DNA of 64,000 bases from Acanthaster planci (GCF_001949145.1 NW_019091490.1:1279296-1343295), one strand, 5' to 3'; numbered from the stretch's first letter, positions 43,101 to 58,100 are shown. The notes: a model not told the origin generated them from the letters alone. Numbers and translations: made by a program.

Positions 43101-46100
43101 AGGCAGACATACATGTAACAGCAAGATCAGACACTCATGTTAAATCAAAAAAATATGATTAAAAATGACAGAAAAAGATGTTTGGGAGAAGATGCTTTAT
43201 GAACTGATACCCCTGAAGCGGGATAGCTTTATCTATTAAAAAAAGGGGGGGGCTGTGCAGCTTTATCTTAAGAGGAGGGACTATTTATTCAGGACAAGAT
43301 TGCGATGAGCACATGTTATCTTTTGGATTTTGCCTATTGTGAAACCAGTTGGGTACACATGGAAGATTCTCATGTCAACAGAGTTAAATCTGAGATGACG
43401 GAAAATTCCACCAACCAACCCCCCACCCTGACCTGACGAGGGCAACCAAGGAATGCGAGAGGGGGGTGTCAGATGCTTCCCCCACCACCAAATTGGCCAC
43501 AGGTTGATTTTATCCAATTTACGGTTACTAAAACAATGCTTTGAGTACACATAACACTGAAGTATCTCAATTTCCGTCTGCTATTAGACAAAGTTCATAA
43601 AATCGCCCCCCCCTCCCTCAACCGACAAGGCTGGCTACACCCCAGAATGCGACGAGACTACAAGCAGACTTGCAGAAATTGTTCCAGTTGTCATATTCCC
43701 AAGGACTCCATTATCAGACCTCCACCTGCGCTGGCACAAATCTCTGATTTAGAACTGATTTCCGATAAGTGATGACACGGCACTATTTCTGCAAGTATCT
43801 TGTTTATTTGCAGTTTGTTGAAGGTTAAGGATTAAAAACAATATAAGAGCCATGAAGGTCAGGTCTCGTCGTATCTTATTTACCAAACACGGGGCAAAAA
43901 TGACACATCAAATGTTATGCAATGCACGATGTATGAACATTTCATCATGACGATGCGTCCAAACTTGAGTGAGGCAACGCAGTCGGAAAATCATGTACAA
44001 ATCCCCTGAAAGTCCTCTTCAATTAAAACAAATGTTTCAATATAGACAACAGGGAACAAGAACAACTACATGCATATCTTTTATTCACATTTATGAACTG
44101 TTTTTGGGTATTGGGCTACAAGCATCCACCTTTGAGGAAACAATGCTAATAAGACTGGCACCCCCTTTACTTTTTGGGTGTCATAATTCTACACTGTAGA
44201 CGAGGCAACTGACATCAGAATGAACCCAGGGTGTGCCTCAAGGAGCAGGCCTTTTTCAGCTAGCCATCTTGAATACGTGATCCTCTATTCTACCATGCAA
44301 ACAGCGGACGCATTCCGAGGCCTTCATCAACTTATCTTGAGACGCAAAAAGACTTCCACCTTGAATCACGACCGTGCCAACTAAACAAAAGGTTGCCAAG
44401 TGCCCAGTCTTTATCCAAACTTCAAATATCAACCTTCTTCCCAGAATTAACTGCCAAAATCAGAAGACTACACAACACATAACTGTTGTGGCCGTCACAA
44501 CTATTGAGGTCTTTGAAATCCTTGAGTTGATTAACAAATTATCTCTACCAACATGGCTACATTACGGAGGACTAAAAACAATATTGAACTTGGCATGATG
44601 CCAGGATGACAAACTGTGTCTATGTAAGCGATAATACCAGCACATAATTGGCCTCTGCCAGTGATCTTGGAACTTTGTTGTCTTTGGTCTGATAAAAACT
44701 GTTAACCTTGTTTATGGTGGGACACTTGTCAGGCCTACCATCCCAACAATGCACAGCCAACCTTCTGACACTGATAAGAAAACCGACAAACACAAATCCA
44801 GAATGCCATTTGAATTTAGTTTAGATGTATAGAGTCCATTACAGTGGGGCTGATAAATTTATCATTATTTGATTATAAATTAAAATAACAGGTGTGGAGT
44901 GCGAGGCAGTGCTGCATTCGAGTCCATCATAAGTCCTGTCACAAGTCGCATCACAAGTCCAGTCATAAGTCCCTTCACAACACCAGTCATAAGTCCTTTC
45001 ACAAGTCCAGTCATAAGTCTCTTCACAAGTCCCATCACTAGTCCAGTCACAAGTCCTTTCACAAGTNCAAGTCCAGTCCCAAATCCCTTAACATGGCCAA
45101 TCATAAGTAACCGGGTGACCAAGTACTGAAGAATGCTTCATTTGATTAGCTTGTGAATTTGCTTAAGACTGAGTGACTTGTGATGGACTTATAGGGAGTT
45201 GTGATGGACTTACAGGCACTTGTGATGGACTTACAGGGACTTGTGATGGACTTACAGGGACTTGCAGGGACTTGTGATGGACTTACAGGGACTTGTGATG
45301 TACTGACAGGGACTTGCAGGGACCGGGTGATGGACTCTAGGTCCACTGTTGCAAGGGCGATGAACCCTCCAGCTTACAGCAATGTCAATGGTTAAAGTTG
45401 ACTTCATTGCATATTATGGTGCCTTGATTCTGTCATTTCTGGGTCGTTGGGGCTCTGTGCAAAATCTTCTCAAAAATGTTTTGAATGAGTTAACTGTAGG
45501 ATCACAAGTTGAACAGAAAAGCCTGAATTGAGCAATGTCTTCCCAAAATGACATCACAGCAACAGTGCCCTCATTTGTCGGGAACTGCTTAGAAAATATT
45601 GGATGGCTTTTTATAAAGAGTGCAATTTTCAACAAAATTAACTAAAACAGATCTCATACAGTTTTCTATGGAAGCTTAAAAAGGCCATGGTGAGTCACTT
45701 ATTTGCTGTGGTGAGTAACCATCTCACAGTGAAGAGATACTACTCACCAGTAGACAGACATGCAATGGACAATAACTCATCGTGATGTGGCCCTTCTGGG
45801 CTTCCACAGTTTTCATAAAATTCTGAGGATTTGAAACTTGTACAAGCTGAGTTCCAAATAAAAGTAAAATTCATGACATGACACCCTTTTCTGCACAAGT
45901 CAGTTTCATAATGAACAAACCAAAATCTCTTGATAAAAAATTCAGAAAAAGTCAACTTTGATCCAGTCATTCGCTTAGTGAACGTAAGGAGGGTGGTTTG
46001 GAAGCAATCAGGACAGCACACACTTCTACGCCCCAGCTTAATTCAGAACAAAAAATAAAATAATATCTGCAAAGATAGTTTATGCTCAAAACTGGTCAAA

Positions 46101-49100
46101 GGGAGCATGGCACTTTTCGTAAACAACTGGTTGAAGTGATAAATTTTGTGAACCTAACCTAAATATTGGGCAGGTGCTAGAATAAAGTCCACAGGAGATA
46201 GGGCAAGGATTGAAATGGATAGTAATGACATCACACAACGTTGAAGTTGAAAAGCAAAGTTATGTGTAACAAGTTTAAAGTTTATGTGTTAGTTAATTGT
46301 TTGGAGTTTTTTTCTAGCTTGGATTTGAGGGTTAAGTTTTGGGTTTGATAGTTTGGGTTTTTGAGTCTCGGGACAGGCTTTCGGCTTGGGGATTGGGTTG
46401 CGGGCTTCGAGTGGTGAGTTTAGGGTTTGAGTTGCGGTTTTGAGTGATGGGCTGGTATGGGGTTTGGATATAGTTTGGGGTTTGGTATTTTGAGCATGGT
46501 CGGTTTGAAGTTTGATTAAGGGTTTGGTCAGGGGGTTAAAGTTGGGATTTGCTTTTGGGTTTCTCATTTATAGAGTTTTGAACATGAATTTTGGGTTTTG
46601 ATTCCGAGTTTTGGTCACAGGTTTGAATTTACTGTTTGGTTGAGGATCTTAGGTTTGCTGAAATTTATACAGCAGTCCAGCAGCCAAGAGCTTTGAAGCA
46701 AGAAGTCCGAAAAAGAAATAATAAAGCACTGGGATAATAAAACGACTACAACTTGAAGGAGAATTTCATTGAAAAGAGGTCCCTTGTTCATGTTTACACA
46801 CAGATCCCATTGGCCGAGCAGCTGACAAATTTTTTTCGGGGGGGGGGGATTGGGTAGTTTGGAGGGTAGCTTCCCAAATTTCAGTTGAAGCTTTGTGAAG
46901 AATGGAGATCGGCACTCAATTTAATTAAAAAGCACATTATCGTGACTGCCGCACAGGGAGTGACATGAACTGATACAAACGGCCCAGGGTTTATCGGAGA
47001 GCAAAAGGTGTTTGATAATGCTTTGAGCAACCTACGTTCTTGCTGATAGCGAATTTCAAAAGTTGGACCCACGAAATTGGATTGTTTGCTTTGTGCCACA
47101 GCAAATCAGAAAAAATGACCTGTGCCATGAAATCAGAGCTTCTCAAGCAACTCTCCACTGAGCCAAAAGCAACTCAGTTTGTGATGTGAACTGCAATAAC
47201 CCTTTCCACGGTGAGCTTTGTCATTTTGGTGCATATAAATTTGATCTGGACACTGTCCTGTTTTCAAACAGGACAGTGATTCTAGAATTTATGATTCTAG
47301 ACAACTAGTAGATTCCTGTTGTAGACGACCTAGGGTAATAAATGCAATACACATCTACAAGTAATAACAAGAGTGTGTCTATATTAACATGAAGTTTAGA
47401 TGCACCCAAATGACGAAGATCACCACGTGAAGAGGTTTTGCAGATCACATCACATGTAATCTCCGGTTAAATAACTTGGCGGTCTATTACCATGAATCCC
47501 ATGGGACTTTCCAGTCATACTGAGTCATAGCACTCCACTGATCAGTTTGAAACTTGGCATGCATGTTAAATACATTCCTTATGACTAAATCTGTGAAGTT
47601 TCAATTCAATCTGACATGTTTGTGTCCCTATGGCTATTTACTGCTCACAGAGGTCCCCTGTGTGCTCTGAGCATTTCAATGGCAACGTTTAACTTTTGGG
47701 GCTAAAATGTCTGGGAAAAACGGGCATTTAAAGAAGCCACGATTATGTCAAAATTTAAAAAATATTGGTGTCAAAATGACTGTTATGCATGCACATTACT
47801 GTAAAACTCCTGAAGGCTCAGCACTGTGACATCATCAGAGAATATACGTGTATGTGACTGCAATTAAGGGCATTAAGTCGCGCAATGCCAAACACGTAAT
47901 GGCCAGTTCAACTTGGAGAGGGCAAAATTTCTTCAAAACGTGATTTTGTGTTTTTTTCATTTAATGGCTTCTACAACATTTATATTTCAGAATTTGCGAC
48001 TACAAACATGGATACTGTTGAATAAAGATGAAAAATTGATCATTCAGTAAGAAATCCTACATAGCATTGTGTTTCCAAGCACGACACTTTATGAGCATTT
48101 TCTAAAAAAGTGCTTTTATTGAATCTGAAAATGTGGACATACAAATGTCTACATATCTCTGGAACGCAGTGCACTACAGGGGTCATTCATACATGTAAAT
48201 CAAATTGTAGCTTTCGATGTACAGAATCCAGCCATACCAAAACTCATAACCTGAATCTGGTGACTTATTACCCATTTTTCTAGAGCCGGTCACATATTAA
48301 GGGGTGGATTCCGTCTCCCTACCCCCCCCCAACTCTTTGGAGTTACATCAGAGATTTCTTATCTGTGTTCACGAGCATTGAAAAGAAAAAAAAAGATCAA
48401 ATGTCACTGATTAGAAAAGTTTCCAAGTGCAGATCACACATACAGTGATTGAAAGTTAACACTGTGAAAGGGAATGGAAAACTCAAAGAAGAATTCAAAA
48501 TCACATTCACATTTCATAAGGCATCAAAATGTTTTCTCTCTTTTGTGAAAAGACAGGGAAAAAACTTCAAATGTGTGTGAAAAATATGGGAAGAATGTTT
48601 CTGCACTTGCATGAAAGGCATGAAAAATGTTTTCCCCCCGTGAGTGAAAAGGTGAGAAAGCGTTTTTGCCACTTGCGTGAAAAGGCTTAAAAAAATGTTT
48701 TCCCACTTATGTGAAAAGGCACGAAAATGGTTCCTAACATTCGGATATTGTTTTTCACATTCTGTGAAATGAAAATGAAATCTCTGGGAAGAGAAAAAAG
48801 TGTGACAAGAATGTCCAATCCCCAGGTTAACTTTCAACCGCACTGTACTTTAATCCCATGGTGAATCCTTGAATGTTTCATGATTAAATATGTTCTTATC
48901 TCTGTCGGGCAAAAGTCATGAATGCGCTCTTGAGGTACTTGTATCTTTGATAGCCTGGAGGCAAGGCTGGTTTACCCCTTACATTTATGGCAACACAACC
49001 TCTAGGAAGTATGTGACCATCATTGTTTGTCAGTGAATAACGAGGTGTTTTAATACCTTTTGAAGCATGTACTACTAAGAGAGCAAATAATTTATTTCAT

Positions 49101-52100
49101 TGGCAACAAACTCGGTAATCTTGAAGATACAGAAACAATGCATACAGTGTATTTTAGTGGTGAAGGTTAGAACAAATGATATCTTTGCAAGAGTTAGACA
49201 TTAAGCGATTTAGCATTGTGGAAAACAACTCGGCGCATTCCATGTTCATACAATGCACATCATTCAAAGCATTGTTTTTTACTGTGTTGCAAAGGAAAAG
49301 GCATTGTGACTCCTAGCCCAGGTTGGACGCCAGTGTTTCCTTATTGATACTGCAATGTGACACACAAGCACAGGCACTGACATCTGAGGACTAGAGACCA
49401 ACAACCGAGGACGTCAGACCCACTACTGAAGACACGGAAACATCTTTTATTCTCTTTGTGTTCTATCCTCTGTGGTAAAATGTACACAGTCTGTATCCTG
49501 GAAAATAACTGCACTAGTAGGGACCCATGGGCAGGCCTTTACTGGATTGAGGGCACACTTTCTTTCCCAAGGACAGTTGGGATCGAGTTGAGGGGACAAC
49601 AATGAACATCACCAATCAGAGAAGAACAATCAACCCAGGAGGCAAGTGAACAGACAACGCCATTTGAGTAGCCTTCAAAAATAGATCCACAGTTCGTGTT
49701 GACATGCCGAATCACATCCAAATGTTATCCACAGTTCGTGTTGACACGCCGAATCACATCCAAATGTGCCGAATGTTGTTTAATGTACAGGGCCAGCAGA
49801 TGACCTGAAAGGATGAATCGTGCTCGATGTTGTGTAATGTAAACAGAATTCTGATAAATCATGACTCACAATGCAATGCTTCAATGTTAAGATTTAAGGA
49901 CAATGTTTGGCAAACATGTTAATAAGGAAAGCTAAAACTGTTGGGGTGAAATGCAGGAGTGAAGATCGGTTTCCAAATACTTGAAGGGAGGCCCCCAACT
50001 GAAAGTGAACAAGATCCCAGAAGTCTGGTACAATGACCTGCAAAGCCGGTTCACCGGATGGGTTTCACTGGTATCGCTTTACCACAACCTGTGACAGACT
50101 GTGAAGTTGCACTGTGGAAGTGACACACGAAACTAGTGTTGGTAAACTTGCTTCCTGTCAAATGTTAACTACAAATTGACTTTGCCACACATGGTATAGA
50201 CTAGCCCAGTAAATGGTGCCCAGATGATAGGCTATATCTGCATCCTTGGCCAATCAGCTGGTAGTGTGCAGTACAAAATGTTGATACAAGTTTTTTTTCA
50301 ACATAAAGGAATTTTGCGAGTTTGTATAGACTTTTTATCAACAGCAAGGGGGGACTATTGGCACTATGCCGGGCATTTTGGCTGTGTGCTGATGTAAGGA
50401 TGTAAGGATATAAGTTTCCTTTTAAAGAATGCTATGTAGCATGAAACTGAAATTGAAAGCTGAGAAGCACAATTTAGCTAGAGGTCCAAAGCCATAAACA
50501 AGAGTACATGGAGTTAGCCTGGTTCACTGTTTCACTGCTATGTCACTACCCCTGATCTACATGTAGATATGTAATATTAATAAACATTTTCCTGCCTTGT
50601 AGGCTTGCATTGTTGATATACAATGTACATCTAACATGATGCGGACCCAAACGTGGCATACATTGATTTTTTCACCTCCAGTGCCTAGCTAGAGAATACT
50701 TAAACCTAAAGTTTCACGATAAGTTAATCCCTTCGCGACGGATGACGGTAAGAGCCGCCGTAAAAATTGAGATCCTCAGCCTGCTATTCGGCTATTATTC
50801 TCGGCCCACACTCGAGCGAACATGGTGAAAGAAGGCATACCCTGTATATATGGTGATTGGCCTTTGTGTGTTGCCAAGAAATGAAAAGGCTGAATTTGCA
50901 TCATAATCACCAGCTTTACAATAGTCCCCACTTTGAAATAGAGGCAAGGGGAATGTGGAAGCATGAGTAGAGCTGCTTGCCATTGAACAATGAACCTTTT
51001 CACTGTGTAAATCAAAGTGTGCAGAGCACGCAGGGCCAGGGACAAACCGAGAATTGGCGGTTTGGCAGGTGGCTTTTGTGTCCAAGTGAGGCTGGAATTC
51101 TCTGAGTCCGCTTTCAGAGAAAAATTCCTTTCCTCAATGGGTTAAATTCATCAGGTCCTCAGCATTCCCATTCACAAATCTTGAGTTTACGTACCCTCTA
51201 CAAAGTTCCAATCAAAGTCTATTTTGGGCCTCATTTTCCGACTTTTTTTTTTACCTGCCCAATGAACCCTTTTAGAACATGCCCAAAATTAAGAAAACAA
51301 TTTCCCCGCAAAGTTGTGAGAAAATTGTGGTCAGAAGCGAGAGGGGAGGTTAGACCATTTGTTCAGAATTGATCCACATGAAATAAATTCTGAAATGAAG
51401 TTTCTGAGGTCTGTTCAAGGGCGCCATGTTAGGAAACCACTCAGCTGAACTTGTGCCCAATATCCGGACGCCACAGTGTTGGATGACACTTTCATGACAG
51501 TGACACTGTTCCCAAAGGTTCAACGGCAGCCATATTGTGAAGGGAATAGCTACTGTATTTAACTAAATGAATTTGAAATTTTGCAACAGAGAGGTTAACA
51601 TTTGGGAACACTGCGAGAGGAAAGTCTGGAGAAACGCTGAAGTGAGCCACGTTAGGGGACTCCACTCTATTCTTTGCCCGTTAAATTAAAACCCAAAGGT
51701 TTAACCAACACCCCTCCTGATTGATCCACGCAACTCCTCCCCTTTCATGGGGCAGGCTGAAGGCAGATTTTCATCTAGTTTGATTTAATTTCAAAAAGTT
51801 TGAGAAAAATAGGATGTAGTGGCGGCCGATCTTGAAGAAACCGTGAAGCTAAGTCAACTGTTTACAGAATGCAGGCTCGGCCTGTTAACTTTTTCTCAAC
51901 TTCGCGAACAGACACAAATATGGAGAGGCTACTCAATATCATTTACCCCAAAATCTACAACAAAAACAGATGGAACAATATTGTGTCATCTCATGAATAT
52001 GCATTAATGATCGAATATGAACTCTCAACAAAGCATTCAAGGTGTATCCCTTGAACTGATTTGTTGCGAAATACAAGTGCCGCCATGCAAAAGCAAAGGT

Positions 52101-55100
52101 TACTTTAAAACTGAAAGACAAGCAAAACTTTGACAGCTCATTGTCCTGCGACTAGTACTTTTTAACAAACCTAACAAACACTTTTGTCACGAAGATTCAG
52201 AGTCCATTCTTGTTTTTCTTTCTTTTTTTTTCAAGAGAGAGTTTGTTCGACCTTTAACCCATGTATTCTCTATATCAACCCCCAAATTTGCAAGGCCTAG
52301 ATAAATGCACGTTCATCATCCGCTTATTTTTGGAACGACAATACCGTTGATGTCAGATCAATGTTTGCCAAACACTTGAGTGGGGGGGGGCCAAATGTAT
52401 TAACCAGAACAATTGGAGCAGTCAGGATGCAATGCCTGATGTTTTCACAAACTGCACACAGATCATTCAAACAATGGGATATGAACTTAAAATCCATCAT
52501 TTCGAGAGAGAAACTAGGAAAAAAATAGCTCAGCATAGAAGCATCCACCAATGGATGAAAGTTAAACAAAACCCCCCAAAAAACACTACAGAGAGAGACT
52601 CGATCGGGCAGGTTTGGATTGCCATTACCATGACTTGACCGGAGCAACAGATTTGACCAGTCCAATGGTCACCAAGCGGTCAAGTAGAACTGACCTGTAT
52701 ATTGACTATTGTCAGATAAATCGACAGACTCGGGCAAAAACATCACTTCCCGAATTTACCGGGCTTTTTCACCTTGCTCAATAGCGTCAAGAGAGGTGCA
52801 CGTTAAGAACCTTGTTTCGGGTGATAACGGTCATGTTCATTAAGAATGCTTAGATTCGGCATAATTAAGAATTGAATTGGACGGACAACTGCCAGAGGTC
52901 AATGACCTGGGTGACCCTCAGCATCTTCTCTCTGCATAAAGTCATCGTTTTTCTGAGCCGGCCTTTGATGTTTCAAACAGAATTGTAATGAAGCTCACAG
53001 TAACCTAATTTACTTCTTGAGGAAGCTGATTTTCATTTTCCGCTTTTCAAGTCTTGTGGGATCAGCGTCTCACCAAGTTGGGATTTTTTTCATTTCTGAA
53101 CATTTTTGGAATTCTTGGCTGAACTTTGTTAAAATTCAATCAATATTTGTTTCAAGTTACTTCCCCAAGACATTTCCTTTTCAACAGCAAGTTGACCAGA
53201 CACACACAGAAAGAATTCTTCCACCATGGGTCGAGGTAAAACTTCCATCGGGTGTGATGGAATGTGTTTTGCTTCTAACACTGTAACTAAAATAAATAAA
53301 TGCTAGCTCAGCAGATGCGATTGAGGCTATCGCAAGTCAAGACCCAATTTTCTTTTTTTGGCAGCAAATGAGAGATGACAGCTGAACGTCTTTCGCTACA
53401 ATCCATTTGAATAGCTGACGACTTGGAACTGATTTACTAGTGAAAATTTTCAGTCGGAATTGTAAGAACATGACCACAACCCTCTCCTTCGCACAATACC
53501 GTTGACCCACCTCTACCGCAATCACCAACTTGGCCATGACCCCGAACATGGGCTAGGTCAGTCACGGTGGTGGACTGGAACGGTGTGTGGGGGAAACTCA
53601 AAAGACAAGCCTTACCTAAGAACGGTCTTGGCAAACTGCTCGCGCTGGTCTTTGGTGACCCGGGGCAGGCTCAGATCCGGGCTGAGCATGAGCTCCGGCA
53701 GCCAGCCGGACAGCTGGCTGAAGCAGTGCTTGTTGAGCGTGAAGAGCACGTCGGCTAGCGACTCGATGACGGTGCGCGGAGCCGCACCCCCAATGGCCTG
53801 TGTAGAGGGATGCGGTGTAGAACACAGAAAAAGGAGGCCAGTAAATTACCGTTATTTGATACGGTGTATTCCCAAATAATTTTACAATTTTGCTTTGTCA
53901 TGAGCGCTGCACAACCTATTCCACGGGTGTCTCAGAGGGGTGGCCATAACTGGATTGGTGCCAAGAGTGTGGGAGACACCAAGATTTTTTTTGGGGGGGA
54001 AGGGGAAGCACTTTTGCTGGTAGGGCTGTGCCGAATATTTTGAATAACTGAATATTCGATCGATTGTCGAAAATTCGAATAGTATTTTTCAAATTTGAAT
54101 ATTCGAATGCAAAATTCATGTAGAGAAAGGGAAAATTTTCTTTTGTTTTATTGGAAGAAAATTTGCACTATGAAGGCTTGCTTCGAGAAGATTCAAATGA
54201 AAAGCGTCAGAAATCTTACAATTTGAAAAGTACATTAATCATTAAACAATTTAAAAGGAATAGACAGTTTCAACAGGAAAAGAAGTCTTGTTCAATTTCT
54301 CTTCAATGTTGCCAAATCGTGGCTGGAGATACTCCTAGATGTGACAAGCTATTATACTGATCATAATGTACAATTGTTCATCAACAATCTGCCCGTCGGT
54401 GCGACCGAATATTCGGATATTTGATCAAATGGAAGGTCAAGTCTTCGAATAGTGAATTATTCGAATTAACTCAGCCCTATTTTCTGGGCAGAGGCAATTC
54501 AGGGGGGGAGGGGGAAATGCAATCATCAGCAACGAACTGGTGAACCATTCTCAGTGGATGTGGGTCAATTTCTGGGCGATTCCAGCAAATTGGTGATTTT
54601 CATGACCTTTCATCCTTTTTTAAAATTTCTTTTGCTTTTTCCTTCCTTTTTTCCCCTTCCGGGTGGAACAATGCCCAACATCCACACCAGAGATTTTTTA
54701 ATCAATGTCCATTTAAATGCATAAACTGAGCGGTAAATTTTGTTCCGTCCATTTTTGACTGCAGACGGGACTTCCAGAAATTCTTAGCCATTGGGGAAAT
54801 AGTGCTAACAAGACAGGCCCCTTTGTATTTTGTGTGTGTGTCACATGGAAGTGGGTATCATTTGAGAGAATGAAACAATGAATGAAACTACGACATTGAA
54901 ACGTTGATAATACTCTTAATATCAGATCTTCTCCCTCTTCCTTCCTTAAAACAGTGTTTACAGAATAATGCAGCCTGATTGGTTCTGGGATCGCATAAGT
55001 ACAACAGAATTACACAGTCATTTGCATTGGCTTCCAGTTCGTGCATGTGTGGAATTTAAGATCTTGCTTTTGGTTTTCAAGGTGTTGCAGAACAAAGCAC

Positions 55101-58100
55101 CAAGCTACCTGACTGACTTGATTGTCAGATCTTTTTGTGCTTATGACTTGCGCAATCAGGATACCTTGAGTCTTCAGGTTCCTCAATTGTATAATAAACT
55201 TAACTGGGCATTTGCTATTGCTGGACCGAGGTTGTGGAATTCTTTGCCAAACCAGTTGAAAGATATTAGAAATGAAAACGAATTTAAGCGTGCAATCAAG
55301 ACGTGCCTTTTTAATAAATGTTATAATTAACAAGGTCTTCTTCATATAACTTTATGCTTTATCAATCATGTGGTTGAACCTGTAATTTACATGTAGATTC
55401 GTAACTTTTAATTATAATTTTAATGGTAGTTTTTATAACGACTGTTATTGTGTAATCATATTATTTTTGCTATTTTGGTACGTACAGCACTATTAAATAT
55501 TGTTGATAGAAATGGCGCTTAAGAAATGAAATGAATGTTAAAGGTTCTACTCCTTCAAAGAGAAGATAAATGGCTGTCCCTAAAGACTGTCATCTACAAA
55601 AAAGTGTATTTTAGTGTGAACGAAATTTCAAAGGCCACACTGAGGTTGTGTGAAACAGCAGAAATCTGTACCCTCTTCCGTATTTTTGTCATCAAAACAG
55701 TTCTTTCTGTTTCCACGGTGACGTTTGAGCAGTTTCAACGATCTCTGATTTTGAGGAGAGAAGTAACACTATGGTGAATCCAAAGACAAATATTACCTTG
55801 AGGACCAGCTCCAGCAGTGACCGGCCGTGCTGCGCAAGTGCCTCGCTCAGCACTGGCAGGTTCTCAGACTGGGAGATGAACGACATCTAGGGATGGACAA
55901 ATACGTCAAGCTTCTCGTCAAACATGGGCAAAAATCATCTTGACTTTTCACAACTCTCTGTTTGTTGCTGCAGTCAAGTCCATCACAAGTCCTTCAAAAC
56001 GACCGGTCACAAGCAACAGGGCGAACATTGATAAAGGAATGTGTTCTGTCACAGTTTCTTTGAACGGAAAGGGTTCGTAGCTCGGCCTTAAGACTGGGTG
56101 ATTTGTGATGGATTTGTGATGGACTTGACCACCGCACTGACTTTCTTCGCATTTGTCAAACACTTGCCATACTCTGTTTGTTGAGAGAATAAATGAAGGT
56201 AAGGATGGCCTTCATTAGGAAAATGAGAGCACACGGTGCATCCGTGAAGCTCTCACACAATGCTCTGTCGCAATTTAAGATCACCACAAAACCCCACAAG
56301 ACGACCGTAAGCCCCGCACAAGTCCTCCAGTCTGAATTGAAGTCACAAACTACTCCAATGAGCTGCAACAGAAGTATTCCTTCATCAATGTTCACCCTGA
56401 TACTTGTGACTGGTCTTCTGAACGGTCTTATGTTAGGTCTTGTGAATGGTTTTTTTTACTGATCTTGTCAAAAAATCTTGGAATTGTGTCCAACTCTTGT
56501 GACTAGTCTGGTGTCTGGCTTTATAAAATGGGTCTTGTGACTGGTCTGTTGTCTGGTCTGTTCTTGTAACTACTTTTCTGACAGATCAAGCGCCTAGAGA
56601 CAAGTGCCTAGAGGCCCATGCAGACCATTAATTTCACAAAATGTGGGATGCTCTTACAGTTTGGCATTACTGTGCAACATACCCTAACATCAAAGAGAAA
56701 AAGACAAAGATGAAATTTCTTACAACCGTGAACTTATGTTCCAAGGTCTTAAATCTTCTATATACCAATCGGAGCTGGCACCATTATGTACATTCATTTG
56801 GACTTGATGTGGATGTCTGCAGTTTGGTTAAGTCAAGATATCCTATCCGCTTCGAGCAGGAACGAAAGAGGTCGTCTTTTGAAATGAAATTGACAGTCCT
56901 TCGGTACTTACGCACGCACAGGTGTGCAAGTTTATGCACATTTTACGTGGACCACGCCGAGTATGCGCAACGATTTTAGTGTAAAATGTGTGGTCTTTGC
57001 GTGAACGCCGAATGCGTGCAAGAACCTGGTCGGAAAACTTAGCACCATCTGCCTTTCTTCCGCTTGTGAGGGTGGACTGCAGCTCTGGGTGGATTGATAG
57101 CAGGGGCATTTAACATGCCTGTATAAAGGCCTGCTGGTGAGTAGGGTAGCACCACAGTAGGGTCAGTAAATTTGGTTCCTGCACTGTCTATACGCACACC
57201 AATCTTTCCTGACTTTCATCGGCAGTAATCCCAACTTCCTGCACATTCCCGATTGAGAATGGATTCACTCACAAAGAAGTTGCAGCTGCTCCTGATCGTG
57301 GGGTTCTCCGGCAGCGTGACTGCCATCAGGCCGCACTGGAAAATGGCTGCCGGGTTGCAGCCCTCACGAACAAACACACTGCTCTGCTTCTTCAATAGCT
57401 GCAGTGGAGTAAACAAAGAGAACGAGATCATAGGTCATCTCCACTGGTTACACTGGGGTCATCTGCACTCTACCCACATATCTGCCTTGTCCTACCCTGC
57501 TTTGACACTCAAAAAATGTTGTTAACATACATACAAAGGAGAGTTTCCTAAACCCGGCAAATCCAGGAACTCTTAAAAATGCATACCTGCAGGAAGATCT
57601 TTAATTTGACAAGTAACAATTTATAAGGGTAACTTTAATTAGGATGCATAAAAGGAACTATAAGGAAAATACAATGAGCATAATTTATGTTGGTGGAAGA
57701 AAGACAATCTAATAGCTTAAATTGGAAAGAGCGTCATTGTCAAATATCTGTACACGTACAAGGAAAATACGCTAAGGAAGGCGTGTATAACCAATTTTCT
57801 TCCAATCCGCCTCGAGCAGAAAGCGCCCCTCATCAGTTGAAAGAGCTACGTTGGGGACTGTTCGTTTTGCTGGTAGCGACGCACACACAACGCCTGCACC
57901 TTGGTCATCTGTGAACCAGCGAAGTAGAGTTCCCATCAAGGGAGCCTCCGTTGCTGGAAAATTGTGCCCTCTCTCGGTCCCGCTCGGGGCCAATAGGCTT
58001 AGATACAACAGCATGCTTCTGCTGAAACTATCCACTCATTCGTTCATCGAAAAGATTTTGATTTATACCAAAACATTAAAACCACCACACTTACGATTGC

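Larger units (their letters stand above)
37171..53615 (-). other. Last intron of IPO13 (16.4 kb)
   Basis: No internal exon is supported. It contains the assembly gap (37830-37842), a tRNA-like fragment (about 38150), a LINE 3' tail (42385-42580), several minisatellites, a G/T-rich degenerate repeat (46290-46640) and a small perfect hairpin (47251-47278). Short open frames here show no family signature that I can name. Confidence 0.6.

Noticed and set aside
44899-45129. Thr/Ser/Pro-rich and Gly/Leu-rich frames over the 45-kb repeat
   Set aside because: These are translations of 12-24 bp minisatellite arms and include an N.
46289-46567. Proline/lysine-rich minus frame
   Set aside because: It is the translation of the G/T-rich degenerate repeat.
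48514-48843. Zinc-finger-like His/Phe-rich frame
   Set aside because: No C2H2 spacing; the pattern comes from the 33-bp minisatellite.
54968-55330. Stand-alone host gene of 120 residues
   Set aside because: The sequence is the C-terminal end of a LINE polyprotein followed by a LINE-type 3' end.
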